This document shows, one piece after another, positions 42,175 to 51,089 of a stretch of 64,000 nucleotides of DNA. The translations under genes were made by a program, and so were the position numbers. Location of the stretch: assembly GCF_901827155.1 (NCBI RefSeq), contig NZ_LR594659.1, positions 1,674,001-1,738,000 on the forward strand, given 5' to 3'. Below the pieces are notes generated by a model. The model was not told where the DNA came from and searched no databases. It was given only the letters and a program-made list of their open reading frames with translations. The stretch is from Variovorax sp. PBL-H6. Its GTDB lineage: Bacteria; Pseudomonadota; Gammaproteobacteria; Burkholderiales; Burkholderiaceae_C. Every line of letters begins with the position of its first letter. The first letter of the stretch is position 1.

Positions 42175-43317
42175 TTGAGACCCTTTCATCGCCTCATCGC
42201 ATCGCTCGTCGCAGCCGTGTCTTTCGGCGTCGCAGCCCAGACCGACAGCGCACCCATCGTCATCGGTTCCTCCATACCGCTCACCGGTGGGGTCTCCACC
42301 TTCGGGCAGCATTCGCGATGGGGCTCCGAGCTCGCCATCGCCGAGGCCAATGCGGCGGGCGGCGTGCTCGGCCGCAAGATCGAGATCGACTTTCAAGACA
42401 ACCGCTGCAACCCTGCGGAGGCCGTCAAGAGCGTCACCAAGATGATCTCCGACAAGAAGTACGTCGCGATCCTCGACGGGCTGTGCAGCTCGGTGGCGCT
42501 CGCCATCATGCCGCTGGTCGAACGGGCGGAGATCCCGTTCGTGGTGGCCAACGCGTCGGCGACGTCCATCGCGGAGAAGTCAGGGGTGGGCGGCAACAAG
42601 TGGACCTTCAAGGTCAACCCCACCGACGCCAGCATGCTCGATGCACTGGTGGCCTGGCTCGCGAAGGACGGCAAGGCCGGCAACATCGCCTTCATGGGCG
42701 AGGACACCGACTTCGGCCGCGCCGGCTCGTCGGGTCTCGAAGGTGCGCTGAAGAAGCACAACCTCAAGCTGGCGAGCGTCGACTTCTTCCAGAAGGGCAC
42801 GGCCGACTTCAGCACGCTGCTCGCCAAGATCAAGTCGAAGAAGCCGGCCATGGTCGCGATGTACGCCATCGATGCGGACTTCCAGAACGTGATGCGCCAG
42901 TGGTACGCCATGGGCGCCGGCATCCCGCTCACGGGCCGCGTGCTGGTCGACCAGGTGCCGAAGGAAATCCTGGCCACCGGCGCGCTCGACGGCACCGTGG
43001 CCGTGCAGCCCTACGACCTGAACGTGGACCTGCCGGCCAACAAGGCCTTCGTCGAGGCCTACCGCAAGAAGAATGGCGAGCCGCCCATCCTGGTGGGCTT
43101 CGAGTCCTATGAGACGACGCGGATCTTGATCGATGCGATCAAGCGGGCGGGCAGCACCGAGCCGGCGGCCGTGCGCGAGGCGCTGACGAAGACCAAGTAC
43201 CCGTCGATCCTTGGCGCGACGCTCGAGTTCGACGCCAACAACCTGGTGCACAACAACGCCGTGATCCTTGGCATCCAGGGCGGCAAGGTCGTGGTGCTCG
43301 GATACAGCAAGACCTGA
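42175..43317 (+). CDS. branched-chain amino acid-type ABC transporter substrate-binding protein
   Basis: The 380-residue periplasmic receptor is of the LivK-like type I fold: PIVIGSSIPLTGGVSTFGQH, then AIAEANAAGGVLGRKIEID and the YETTRILIDAIKRAGS end. TTG 42175 follows GGTGGA and yields a signal peptide (RPFHRLIASLVAAVSFGVAAQ minus the start); an upstream TTG at 42151 is possible. It starts a complete transporter set with livH, livM, livG and livF. The ligand may be an amino acid, amide, urea or aromatic acid; sequence alone does not decide. Confidence 0.92.
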   Translation: MRPFHRLIASLVAAVSFGVAAQTDSAPIVIGSSIPLTGGVSTFGQHSRWGSELAIAEANAAGGVLGRKIEIDFQDNRCNPAEAVKSVTKMISDKKYVAILDGLCSSVALAIMPLVERAEIPFVVANASATSIAEKSGVGGNKWTFKVNPTDASMLDALVAWLAKDGKAGNIAFMGEDTDFGRAGSSGLEGALKKHNLKLASVDFFQKGTADFSTLLAKIKSKKPAMVAMYAIDADFQNVMRQWYAMGAGIPLTGRVLVDQVPKEILATGALDGTVAVQPYDLNVDLPANKAFVEAYRKKNGEPPILVGFESYETTRILIDAIKRAGSTEPAAVREALTKTKYPSILGATLEFDANNLVHNNAVILGIQGGKVVVLGYSKT

Positions 43318-43358
43318 AGCTGGATTGATCGGGGCGCCGCGAGGCGAACAGGCAACGC

Positions 43359-44234
43359 GTGGAACTCAGCTTTCTCATTCAACTGCTCGTCAACGGTTTG
43401 GTCATCGGCGTGATCTACGCGCTGATCGCCATGGGCCTGTCGCTCATCTTCGGTGTGCTGGAAATCGTGAACTTCGCGCACGGCGAGTTCTACATGCTGG
43501 GAGCGATGCTCGCCTACTTCCTGGCAGGCCAGCTCGGTATCGGCTACTGGCCCACCATCATCGCCGTGGTGCTGGCGGCCTTCTGCGTGGGTTACGTGCT
43601 GTACGAAGCGCTGCTTCGCTCCGTCAGTGGCCAGAGCTTCGAGCGCAGCATCCTGCTGACCCTCGGCCTGTCGATGGTGCTGCAGAACGGGGCCGTCTAT
43701 CTCTTCACCACCACGCCCAGGATGCTGCAGAGCAGCTACACCTACGCCAACGTCGTGCTCGGCGATGTCCGGGTGCCGGTGCTGCGGCTTTTCGCGCTGG
43801 GGCTGGGGCTCGCGGCCTTCGTGATGCTCTACCTGATTCTTCACCGCACGCAGGTCGGCAAGGCGATGCGCGGCGTGGCCCAGAACCGCGAAGCTGCGAC
43901 CATGGTCGGCATCGACGCACGCGCCGTCTCGCGGCTGGCCGTCGCCATCGGGATCGGGCTGTCGGGGCTGGCCGGTGCGGCGCTCGCGCCGATCTACGCG
44001 GTGCATCCGCTGATGGGCTTCGCATTCGTGTTCAAGGCGTTCGCGATCATCATCATCGGTGGACTCGGGAACGTCTCGGGTGCAGCCATCGCGGCCGTTT
44101 CGCTCGGCGTTCTCGAAAGCCTGATCGGTGGCTTCCTGCCGCAGGTGATGGTCGACGGCTTCGCCTTCGGCGCGATGATCCTCATCCTGCTGATCAAGCC
44201 CGAGGGACTCTTCGGCCGCGGGGTGCGCGTATGA
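43359..44234 (+). CDS. livH: ABC transporter permease LivH
   Basis: The 291-residue inner-membrane permease has about eight helices and LivH hallmarks: QLLVNGLVIGVIYALIAMGL, IFGVLEIVNFAHGEFYMLGA and RAVSRLAVAIGIGLSGLAGA with the cytoplasmic coupling loop GVAQNREAATMVGID. The GTG start is reached 41 bases after the receptor. Its stop overlaps the livM start by four bases, so the two permease subunits are probably made in equal amounts. Confidence 0.93.
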   Translation: MELSFLIQLLVNGLVIGVIYALIAMGLSLIFGVLEIVNFAHGEFYMLGAMLAYFLAGQLGIGYWPTIIAVVLAAFCVGYVLYEALLRSVSGQSFERSILLTLGLSMVLQNGAVYLFTTTPRMLQSSYTYANVVLGDVRVPVLRLFALGLGLAAFVMLYLILHRTQVGKAMRGVAQNREAATMVGIDARAVSRLAVAIGIGLSGLAGAALAPIYAVHPLMGFAFVFKAFAIIIIGGLGNVSGAAIAAVSLGVLESLIGGFLPQVMVDGFAFGAMILILLIKPEGLFGRGVRV

Positions 44235-45253
44235 CGCGGCCGCTTGCATGGCTGGCCGTCGTGGCCGGGCTGGTGGCGCTTTTCGCCCTGCCTTCCTTCA
44301 CCGCCAATGAATACCTGCTGGCGCTCGGCGTCAGCTTCGCCGCCTTCTCGGTGCTCTCGGGCGGGCTCAACCTGGTGTATGGCTACACCGGCCTGCTTTC
44401 CTTCGCGCAGGTGGGCTTCTTCGGCCTCGGTGCCTACACGGCGGCGCTGACGGTCACGGAGCTCGGCTGGTCGCTCTGGTGGGGCGCGCTGGCAGGCGGC
44501 GCGCTGGCGGCGGCGGTGGGCCTGGGCATCGGCTATTCGTCGCTGCGGCTGTCGCGCCATGCGTTCGCGATCGTGACGTTGAGCTTCGCGCTGCTGTGCA
44601 TGATCGTCTCTCGCGACTGGGTCTCGCTCACGCGCGGCGCCATGGGCATTCCCGGGCTTCCCGTGCCTTCGCTCGAGCTGCCCGGCGGCATCCACTGGCG
44701 GCTGAACAAGCCCTCGGATTTCTACTATCTGCTGATGGGCTTCGCAGTGCTGAGCCATGCGCTGATCTACCTGGTCGTGAGCTCGCGGCTGGGCCGTGCG
44801 CTGCGCGCGGTCAAGCTCAACGAACCGCTGGCGCAATCGCAGGGCATCAATCCGCTCGGCTACAAGCTGCTGGCGGTGACGCTGTCTGCCTTCCTGGCCG
44901 GTGTGCTCGGGGCCTTCTTCGTCTTCTACCTGACCATCGCCGACCCGTCGCTGTTCGACTTCTACTACACCGAAACCATGCTGATCATGGTCATCCTCGG
45001 CGGGCCGGGCAGCTTCTGGGGCGTGCTCTTCGCCACGGCCGTGCTGTCGGCATTGCCCGACCTGCTGCGCTTCACGACCGACCTGCGCATGGTGCTCTAT
45101 GGCTTGATCCTCATTGTGGCGATGCTGGTGTTTCCAGGCGGCATCGGCGGTTGGTTCGAGCGGCGGCGCATCGCACGCTGGCGCAACCGGCCCTACGGTG
45201 ATCCAGCCGACCGGACGGGCGTGGCCAAGAACCTCACGGAGGCGGGGCAATGA
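44231..45253 (+). CDS. livM: ABC transporter permease LivM
   Basis: The 340-residue inner-membrane permease has about nine to ten helices and LivM features: GGLNLVYGYTGLLSFAQVGF, GLGIGYSSLRLSRHAFAIVT, and the coupling loop RALRAVKLNEPLAQSQGINP. It pairs with LivH to form the channel. ATG 44231 overlaps the livH stop and its own stop overlaps livG. The tail is basic and cytoplasmic. Confidence 0.93.
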   Translation: MTRPLAWLAVVAGLVALFALPSFTANEYLLALGVSFAAFSVLSGGLNLVYGYTGLLSFAQVGFFGLGAYTAALTVTELGWSLWWGALAGGALAAAVGLGIGYSSLRLSRHAFAIVTLSFALLCMIVSRDWVSLTRGAMGIPGLPVPSLELPGGIHWRLNKPSDFYYLLMGFAVLSHALIYLVVSSRLGRALRAVKLNEPLAQSQGINPLGYKLLAVTLSAFLAGVLGAFFVFYLTIADPSLFDFYYTETMLIMVILGGPGSFWGVLFATAVLSALPDLLRFTTDLRMVLYGLILIVAMLVFPGGIGGWFERRRIARWRNRPYGDPADRTGVAKNLTEAGQ

Positions 45254-46047
45254 GCACCCATGCACCGCTGCTGGAAGTGCGCGGCCTCACCAAGCGCTAC
45301 CTCGGCCTGACGGCGGTCGACCAGCTCGACTACCAGGTCGAGGCCGGCACCATCGTGGGCCTCATCGGTCCCAACGGATCGGGCAAGAGCACCAGCATCG
45401 ACTGCATCAGCGGATTCCAGCGTGCCGACGAAGGCGCGTGGTTCCTCGACGGCGAGCCGCTCGCCGGCCTGTTGCCGCACAGGATTGCGCGTGCGGGGCT
45501 CACGCGCACCTTCCAGACAGTCCGGGCCTACGACGACATGAGCCTGCTCGACAACCTGCGCGTTGCCGCGCAGGAGAGCGATGGCTCCGGGTGGCTCGCT
45601 TCGCTGCGCCGCAGCCGCGCGGTGCGCGACAAGGAGGCCGCCGCCGCCCGACGGGGCCGCGAGTTGCTGGACACCGTGGGCCTGCTGGCCTATGCGGACG
45701 CGCCCGCCGCGATCCTCTCGTATGGCCAACGCAAGCTGCTCGCGATCGCCGCCAGCATGATGGCCCGGCCGCGCCTGGTGGTGCTCGACGAGCCCGTGGC
45801 CGGCGTCAACCCGACCATGGTGCGGCATATCGAAACCGTGGTGCGAAAACTCAACGCCGAGGGCGTGACGCTGGTGATCGTGGAACACAACGTCGACTTC
45901 ATCATGAATCTCTGCCAGCGCGTCGTCGTCCTCGAATCCGGCCGCAAGATCGCGGACGGGGCGCCGGGCCTCATCCGCAGCGACCCGCGCGTACTCGCCG
46001 CCTATCTCGGCAAGCAAGCTGCCGAAGTCGAGGCCGCTCATGTCTGA
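45250..46047 (+). CDS. livG: ABC transporter ATP-binding protein LivG
   Basis: The 265-residue ATPase has Walker A GPNGSGKSTS (~38-47), a Q-loop TFQTVRAYDDMSLLDNL typical of LivG, the degenerate signature LSYGQRKLLAIA, Walker B RLVVLDEPVAGVNP and switch His in IVEHNVDF. The C-terminal extension (IADGAPGLIRSDPRVLAAYLG) is the usual LivG tail. It powers uptake with LivF; overlaps with livM and livF show tight coupling. Confidence 0.94.
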   Translation: MSTHAPLLEVRGLTKRYLGLTAVDQLDYQVEAGTIVGLIGPNGSGKSTSIDCISGFQRADEGAWFLDGEPLAGLLPHRIARAGLTRTFQTVRAYDDMSLLDNLRVAAQESDGSGWLASLRRSRAVRDKEAAAARRGRELLDTVGLLAYADAPAAILSYGQRKLLAIAASMMARPRLVVLDEPVAGVNPTMVRHIETVVRKLNAEGVTLVIVEHNVDFIMNLCQRVVVLESGRKIADGAPGLIRSDPRVLAAYLGKQAAEVEAAHV

Positions 46048-46777
46048 GCCGCAGGTGCGCGAGCCCCTGCTCGAATTCGATGCGCTCTCCGCCGGATACG
46101 GAGACAACCCGATCGTGCGTGACTTCAGCGCCCGCATCGACACCGGCAGCATCACGACCATCATCGGCCCCAACGGTGCCGGCAAGTCGACCTTGCTCAA
46201 GGCGGTGTACGGGCTCAACCGCCACTTCGGCGGAAGCCTGCGCTTCGCAGGCGAAGCCATCGAGCAGCTGTCGCCGCAAGAGCGGCTCCGGCGCGGCATC
46301 GGCTTCGTGCCGCAGGGGCGCTGCAACTTCCCGCTCATGACGGTGCGTGAAAACCTGGAGCTTGGCGCCTACACGCTGAAGGGAGCCGCCGTCGCCCAGG
46401 CGATGGAGCGTGTGATCGAACAGTTTCCGATGCTCGGTGCCAAGCTCAAGGTGCTGGCCGGCAATCTCAGCGGCGGCGAGCAGCAGATGCTCGAAACCGC
46501 GATGGTGCTGGAGGCGCAACCCCGTCTGCTGCTGCTGGACGAGCCCTCGCTCGGCCTGTCCCCGGGCAACCAGGACCAGATCTTCGATTCCATTGCCACC
46601 CTGCGCAGCAAGGGCCTCACGGTGTTGGTCGTGGAGCAGAACGCGCATGGCGCGCTGCAGATTTCCGACACCGGCATCGTCATGGAGCTGGGGCGGCTCT
46701 TCCTGATGAAGAGCGCGGCCGAGGTGATCTCGGACCCGCGCATCAAGGTGGCCTATCTGGGCGGCTCGGCGGCCTGA
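46040..46777 (+). CDS. livF: ABC transporter ATP-binding protein LivF
   Basis: The 245-residue ATPase has Walker A GPNGAGKSTL, the LivF-type Q-loop GIGFVPQGRCNFPLMTVREN, signature LSGGEQQMLETAMVL, Walker B RLLLLDEPSLGLSP and switch His replaced in VVEQNAHGAL, as is normal for LivF. The start overlaps livG by eight bases. It is the last gene of the transporter operon; the convergent 787-residue gene ends 18 bases beyond, with no obvious terminator. Confidence 0.94.
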   Translation: MSEPQVREPLLEFDALSAGYGDNPIVRDFSARIDTGSITTIIGPNGAGKSTLLKAVYGLNRHFGGSLRFAGEAIEQLSPQERLRRGIGFVPQGRCNFPLMTVRENLELGAYTLKGAAVAQAMERVIEQFPMLGAKLKVLAGNLSGGEQQMLETAMVLEAQPRLLLLDEPSLGLSPGNQDQIFDSIATLRSKGLTVLVVEQNAHGALQISDTGIVMELGRLFLMKSAAEVISDPRIKVAYLGGSAA

Positions 46778-46795
46778 GCCGCCTGCCCCCGCTTT

Positions 46796-49159
46796 TCAGT
46801 CCTCGGCCGGCACCGACTCGATGGTCGGCGTCACCCGGCCGGTCTTCTTCGGTGTCGCCGCCAGCATCGCGACCCGCGCCTTTTCTGCGCGCTCGGCGGG
46901 CAGCCGCGTGATACGGATGGTGCGCTCGACAAAGTCGTTCTCGTCGCCCTGGATCATCAGGTCGAGGAAGGTCGTGATGCCCTCGAGCTTGGTGCGCAGC
47001 GTCGCCTTCTCGGCATCCTTGCGGGTCTTGCTGTTGCTCAGCTGGGCCTGGATGGTGCGCACGATGCGTGGCGCGAAGTAGCGCGCGGGCTCGTCGTCGA
47101 CCTGCACCCGGTAGGCGCCCAGCGGGTCCACGCCCTCGACGCACAGCGGTTGCGCACGGCACACGCTGACGGTGATCCGGGTCTCGCCCTCGGCCGCGAT
47201 GCGCCGGGCATCGAGGACCACGATGCCCTTGTTGCTCGGCTGGCGCAGCAACGGCTCGTCCTGGTCCCGGTCGCTGAACTTCAGCGACACCTCGGCACCC
47301 GGCGCCAGTGGCGGCAGCGTGACGAATCCGCCAGCGGCCACGTGCACGAGCTCGTCCTCGTCCTGCCACACGCTCGCGAAGGGCCGCTTCTGCTCCAGCA
47401 CCATGCCGGCGATGCGTCGCGCGGAGGGGTTGCGCACCGTCACCGACATGCCGTCCTCGCTCGTGAGCACGACGAGGTCCTCGTAGTCGGCCATGCGTTG
47501 GTAGAGGTCCCGTTGCGTGGCGATCCAGTAGTTGCTGCGCTCGGCCAGGTTGATGCAGTAGCGCACGTAGTCGAGCGAGCCCTTGCCGTCGTTGACCGAC
47601 GGGTCGCGCGCCAGCTCAGGGTGGTACTGGAAGCTGTAGACGCCGTTCTCCAGCACGTCCTCGACGCCGCGCTGTCGCGCGCTGTGGCCGCCGAAGATGG
47701 TCTCGACGAGCTCGTACGCGGCGTCGTACTCGTGCGTGCGGTCCCACCCGCGCAGCGGTCGCCATTCGGCATCCGTGGTAACCACGGGGTGGAAGGGGTA
47801 CCAGATGCCCGGCGTGGCGATGGTGCGCCGCAGGTCGGTGATGTAGGTCAGCTCCTTGCCGCCGATCGCGCCTTCGACCATCGCATTGGGGTCGCGCACC
47901 CCGTACTCGATCATGTGGTAGTAGCAGAAGGTGCACATGCCCAGCACGCTCTCGTGGTTCGCGTACAGGTAGTCCATCGCGTCGAGCGTTTCCGGATGCA
48001 TGTGGCCGCCGGCATGGCGCCCGCAGGTGCAGACCGTGAAGCCGAGGCTTTTCTCGGCGTTGATCAGGTGCGTGAAGAGACCGGTCCCGTGGATGGCCGT
48101 GGGGGGGTCGCCAATCGAGCTGTCGTTGTGCAGCGCCGGCTCGATGAAGTTGTTGCGGGTCGTGCGGGCGACCCAATCCTTCGCCATGGGCTCGGTGATG
48201 TTGGTCGAGAAGCCCGGGTCCTCGATGTCGTAGCTGCCCGGGATCAGGTTCTGCAGCTGGTAGTCGAGCATCGTGTAGTCGCGCATGCCGTGGACGTCGT
48301 GCCGGAACGAGAGCACGCCGTCGTAGGTCCCGAAGGCGCGCAGTCGCGTCGACCAGAGGTCGGCCAACCCGACGTCGCGTAGCAAGCGGCGGATGAAGAA
48401 GAGCAGCGTGTCGCCCCAATGCGTCGGATTGGCCCAGTGCCGAACCGGCTCGACGTTGAGGTGAGCCTGCATCATTCCGCCGATCAGTTCGAACACCTGG
48501 TTGGCGATGAAGACCGTCCGGTCGGTGGTCACGATGCCGGGGCCGATCCGGCGCGAAACGACGGTCTCCGCATTGCTCAGGTCGCCCGCGAACGCCATCA
48601 GGTCCGCCAGCACCCGGCTGCCGGGGGACGGCGCGACGCGCTGCACGCGATGGCCTGCATAGCCGCTCACGTAGAGCGGCTCCCAGGCCGGACCCGAAAA
48701 AGGCGAGCCCTCGAGCCATTGCCAGCCGGTGTAGCCCTCGGCCTGGACCGACTCGATGGAGTGAAGCCCAAGCAGCGCCGGCGGCAGGTTGGTCTTGCCC
48801 GAGACGATCAGGCGGCCCTGCGTGCGGCTCAGCCATTGGGTGATGCGCGCGATGGTGGTGTCTGCCAGATGCGCCGCATTGGGGATCAGCAGTGCCCGGC
48901 AATCCGCCAACACGGATTCCTCAAGCGAGGCTTCTTCCACCAGGTCGTGCTTGAGGTTGCAGCGCGCCAGCAACAGGCCCGCTGCGTTGGGAGCGAGGTA
49001 AGCGTACTCGCCCTTGAGCCAGGTGCGCTCCTCGCCAAAGGCGCTGTCGAAGCGGTAGGTTTGGTTGCGCTCCGCGGCTTCACGCGCGTACGCGGCGCGG
49101 CTGGCTTCGCTGAATAGAACCACAATCCGGTGTCCGCGCGGACCGCGCCATGCATTCAT
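46796..49159 (-). CDS. large protein of unknown function with GATase-like and deacetylase-like regions
   Basis: The 787-residue soluble protein has no signal peptide. Residues ~70-230 resemble a class I glutamine-amidotransferase-like or ThuA-like fold (ADCRALLIPNAAHLAD, GRLIVSGKT, TTDRTVFIANQVFELIGGMM). Residues ~280-500 have a polysaccharide-deacetylase-like start (GVLSFRHDVHGMRD, with Asp288 and His290 as potential metal ligands) and the His-rich CTCGRHAGGHMHPETLDAMD. The last ~200 residues are beta-rich (MSVTVRNPSARRIAGM, GGFVTLPPLAPGAEVSL), as in beta-galactosidase or glycosidase accessory domains. A sugar-acting enzyme is plausible but unproven. Confidence 0.7.
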   Translation of the reverse strand: MNAWRGPRGHRIVVLFSEASRAAYAREAAERNQTYRFDSAFGEERTWLKGEYAYLAPNAAGLLLARCNLKHDLVEEASLEESVLADCRALLIPNAAHLADTTIARITQWLSRTQGRLIVSGKTNLPPALLGLHSIESVQAEGYTGWQWLEGSPFSGPAWEPLYVSGYAGHRVQRVAPSPGSRVLADLMAFAGDLSNAETVVSRRIGPGIVTTDRTVFIANQVFELIGGMMQAHLNVEPVRHWANPTHWGDTLLFFIRRLLRDVGLADLWSTRLRAFGTYDGVLSFRHDVHGMRDYTMLDYQLQNLIPGSYDIEDPGFSTNITEPMAKDWVARTTRNNFIEPALHNDSSIGDPPTAIHGTGLFTHLINAEKSLGFTVCTCGRHAGGHMHPETLDAMDYLYANHESVLGMCTFCYYHMIEYGVRDPNAMVEGAIGGKELTYITDLRRTIATPGIWYPFHPVVTTDAEWRPLRGWDRTHEYDAAYELVETIFGGHSARQRGVEDVLENGVYSFQYHPELARDPSVNDGKGSLDYVRYCINLAERSNYWIATQRDLYQRMADYEDLVVLTSEDGMSVTVRNPSARRIAGMVLEQKRPFASVWQDEDELVHVAAGGFVTLPPLAPGAEVSLKFSDRDQDEPLLRQPSNKGIVVLDARRIAAEGETRITVSVCRAQPLCVEGVDPLGAYRVQVDDEPARYFAPRIVRTIQAQLSNSKTRKDAEKATLRTKLEGITTFLDLMIQGDENDFVERTIRITRLPAERAEKARVAMLAATPKKTGRVTPTIESVPAED

Positions 49160-49318
49160 TTGCTGCCTTCTCGAGGGATATGCGGACCAGGCTCTCGGAC
49201 GATCCCGAGGGCATGCCGTTGGCAGTAAATACTAGCGCAGAGGCCATCGCGCAGCAGTCGTACCCGGCGCGCTGCGCCGATGCCGCCTCAAGATTGTGCG
49301 ATGCGGAGGATGGCGATC

Positions 49319-49338
49319 CTCATCTCATCTCATCTCAT
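49319..49338. repeat. four tandem CTCAT units
   Basis: A perfect five-base repeat in four copies covers the stop codon of the small coiled-coil membrane protein gene on the minus strand (GATGA units on its coding strand). The stop lies inside the array, so gain or loss of units would not change the protein much. Confidence 0.8.
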
Positions 49339-49521
49339 CACCAGCACGGCCAGAACGGCGGCGACAACGGCCAAGGCGATGAATGTCAGGTTTCGACGCC
49401 AGCCCGCGGCAATCCTCTCGCGCTCCTGTTGACGTGCGTCCCAGAGCGCTTCCTGAAGCTGCGACGGACTGGTGTCGAGTTCTGCCTCGAAGCGGTTGTG
49501 ATTGCTGATCTTGTTTGCCAT
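49330..49521 (-). CDS. small membrane protein with coiled N-terminus
   Basis: With ATG 49521 the product is 63 residues: a charged helical first half (LDTSPSQLQEALWDARQQER) and a C-terminal transmembrane helix (LTFIALAVVAAVLAVLVM), so it is probably tail-anchored. The longer frame to 49566 adds unlikely residues. No family was recognised. The coding region ends inside a short tandem repeat. Confidence 0.55.
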   Translation of the reverse strand: MANKISNHNRFEAELDTSPSQLQEALWDARQQERERIAAGWRRNLTFIALAVVAAVLAVLVMR

Positions 49522-49691
49522 GCCTTCAAACCTGCGAAAAGTTGCCAATGTCGCAAATTGTATCAATTAGTAGTACTTGATTTGGCAAAAAGGCGTGATG
49601 GATGTGTACTTTTTAACTATTTGCATGGACTGTCGGCGCGTGCAAATGCTGAGTACGCTGGCGTGCAACGCCATGGCCCACAGCTCGACTC

Positions 49692-49880
49692 TTACTCCGA
49701 GAGGAGCCTGACAACCCGACGGACTTCCATCAAGTAGTCCGGGGTGGTTGGCTCGAGCTTCAGTTCGGGAACCGGGCAGGCACGCTGTTCGGCTTGTGCG
49801 AGTCGCTGCAGATGATCGATCCATTGCCCGCGCGTGAGCGCATCGCGCCGCGCCCCGGCGGGTGTGACGTAGCCGCCCAT
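49692..49880 (-). CDS. hypothetical small protein
   Basis: The 62-residue soluble frame (YVTPAGARRDALTRGQWIDH, LQRLAQAEQRACPVPE) is helical with one cysteine. It begins 13 bases after the stop of a small membrane protein gene, with GAAGCGGAC before the start, so the two probably form a pair. The function is unknown. Confidence 0.45.
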   Translation of the reverse strand: MGGYVTPAGARRDALTRGQWIDHLQRLAQAEQRACPVPELKLEPTTPDYLMEVRRVVRLLSE

Positions 49881-49893
49881 GTCCGCTTCCGAC

Positions 49894-50052
49894 TCAGAAT
49901 CGGACGGAAGAGACGACGAGCGCCATCACGAGGGCCACGGCGCCGATGGATACGGCTTCAACCAGGCGTTCTCGAAAGGAGGCGGCGGGAGCTTGGGTTC
50001 TGAGGGGCTCCGGCGGAAGGCCGCCCGGGACTGTGACTTGGCTGGGGATCAT
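49894..50052 (-). CDS. small single-helix membrane protein
   Basis: The 52-residue product has a Pro-rich cytoplasmic N-terminus (IPSQVTVPGGLPPEPLRTQ), a basic turn (FRERL) and a C-terminal transmembrane helix (VEAVSIGAVALVMALVVSS). The composition and charge pattern fit a real membrane peptide. The start is ATG 50052, or GTG one codon earlier. It precedes the hypothetical small gene on the same strand. No family was recognised. Confidence 0.45.
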   Translation of the reverse strand: MIPSQVTVPGGLPPEPLRTQAPAASFRERLVEAVSIGAVALVMALVVSSVRF

Positions 50053-50261
50053 CACCTGCACGCTTGTTGCTCCATGTCCTACGGTTGTGTCAGACAGGCA
50101 CTATAGAGCAAAAGTGCTCGGTATGGGAAAATTTCACACGCCTTGAAGCCTGGATGTAACCCGAAGTAGTGCACCGCGGGAGAATCCTCGCGTCCGGGCC
50201 GAACCCGACCATGCGCTGGGCCATGGACCGACCCAGTCCGGCAGAAACGACGAGGGCACGA

Positions 50262-50645
50262 ATGAACTCAAGAAGACGCGCCAGGCAGCCACGGCTGTTA
50301 GGCAAGGTCGCCGCAATCTCATCGATTCTGGCGCTCGGGTTGCTCGGCATGGATCTCATGTTTCCAACCGTGCCCGGGGCACCTTTCTCATCATCTCCGA
50401 GCGGGGAATTCCAGCGGCTGCTCCTGGTCGTCGCGCTGTTCGTTGCCCTGGCGTCGTTCGCCGGCGCGGTCGTCACGACCGTGCTGGCATGGCTGACGAA
50501 GTGGAGAGAACGGGAACAAGATGCGCCCTTTGCGCGCAATGCTCGCTTCGGACTGACTGCCGAACCTGCGAATGAGCGTTTGCGTGCGCTCAGGGCGGTG
50601 ACGTTGGAAGAGATCCCGGTTCAAGAGCCCGGACACCCGTCCTGA
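50262..50645 (+). CDS. hypothetical two-helix membrane protein
   Basis: From ATG 50262 (GAGGG upstream) the product is 127 residues. It has a basic start (NSRRRARQPRLLGK), two hydrophobic helices (KVAAISSILALGLLGMDLMF and LLLVVALFVALASFAGAVVT) and a charged cytoplasmic tail (KWREREQDAPFARNAR). The frame is open back to 50169, so an earlier start is possible. The family was not recognised and there is no operon partner. The gap upstream (50053-50261) shows nothing else. Confidence 0.55.
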   Translation: MNSRRRARQPRLLGKVAAISSILALGLLGMDLMFPTVPGAPFSSSPSGEFQRLLLVVALFVALASFAGAVVTTVLAWLTKWREREQDAPFARNARFGLTAEPANERLRALRAVTLEEIPVQEPGHPS

Positions 50646-50670
50646 CGGCCTTCCGCCGCCGCAGCGAGGG

Positions 50671-50946
50671 CTAGTCCGGAACGAATCTGGACTTGAACTT
50701 CGCAACGTCGTCCAGCTGTTCCAGCGTCACGAGTTGGCCCATCTTGCCGTCGGAGAGCCGGCAGGCGGCGAAGAGGCTGTAGCGGCCCTTCAGGTCATAG
50801 CTCGGGAGGTCGATCAGCGCGTAGGGCTGCGGCACGAACACCTGGTGTTCGAACACGACCCGGTGCACGTTGCGTGGCGAAGGGAAGAGCTTGTAGTCGG
50901 CGGTCTCGAAGGACCTTGCAGTAGCCATTCGCAATTCTCGCTCCAT
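50671..50946 (-). CDS. hypothetical protein
   Basis: The start at 50946 gives a 91-residue soluble protein with a beta-rich pattern (NVHRVVFEHQVFVPQPYALI then DLPSYDLKGRYSLFAACRL and SDGKMGQLVTLEQLDDV). ATG 50928 is an alternative. Codon use fits the region. No domain was recognised. It lies about 140 bases from the 3' end of the oxidase operon on the same strand but is probably separate. Confidence 0.5.
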   Translation of the reverse strand: MERELRMATARSFETADYKLFPSPRNVHRVVFEHQVFVPQPYALIDLPSYDLKGRYSLFAACRLSDGKMGQLVTLEQLDDVAKFKSRFVPD

Positions 50947-51089
50947 CGCAGCCTCGCCGGAGTTGTTCGGCCGCTGTGCAAATTCAGGTGAACATTCGAT
51001 CCGGCTCGAAGCCCCATCGGCATGGCCCACGGCGACCAGATGCACCACGACATGCAGCGGACGCGCGAGAGTGCCGGCGTCTCATGGGC

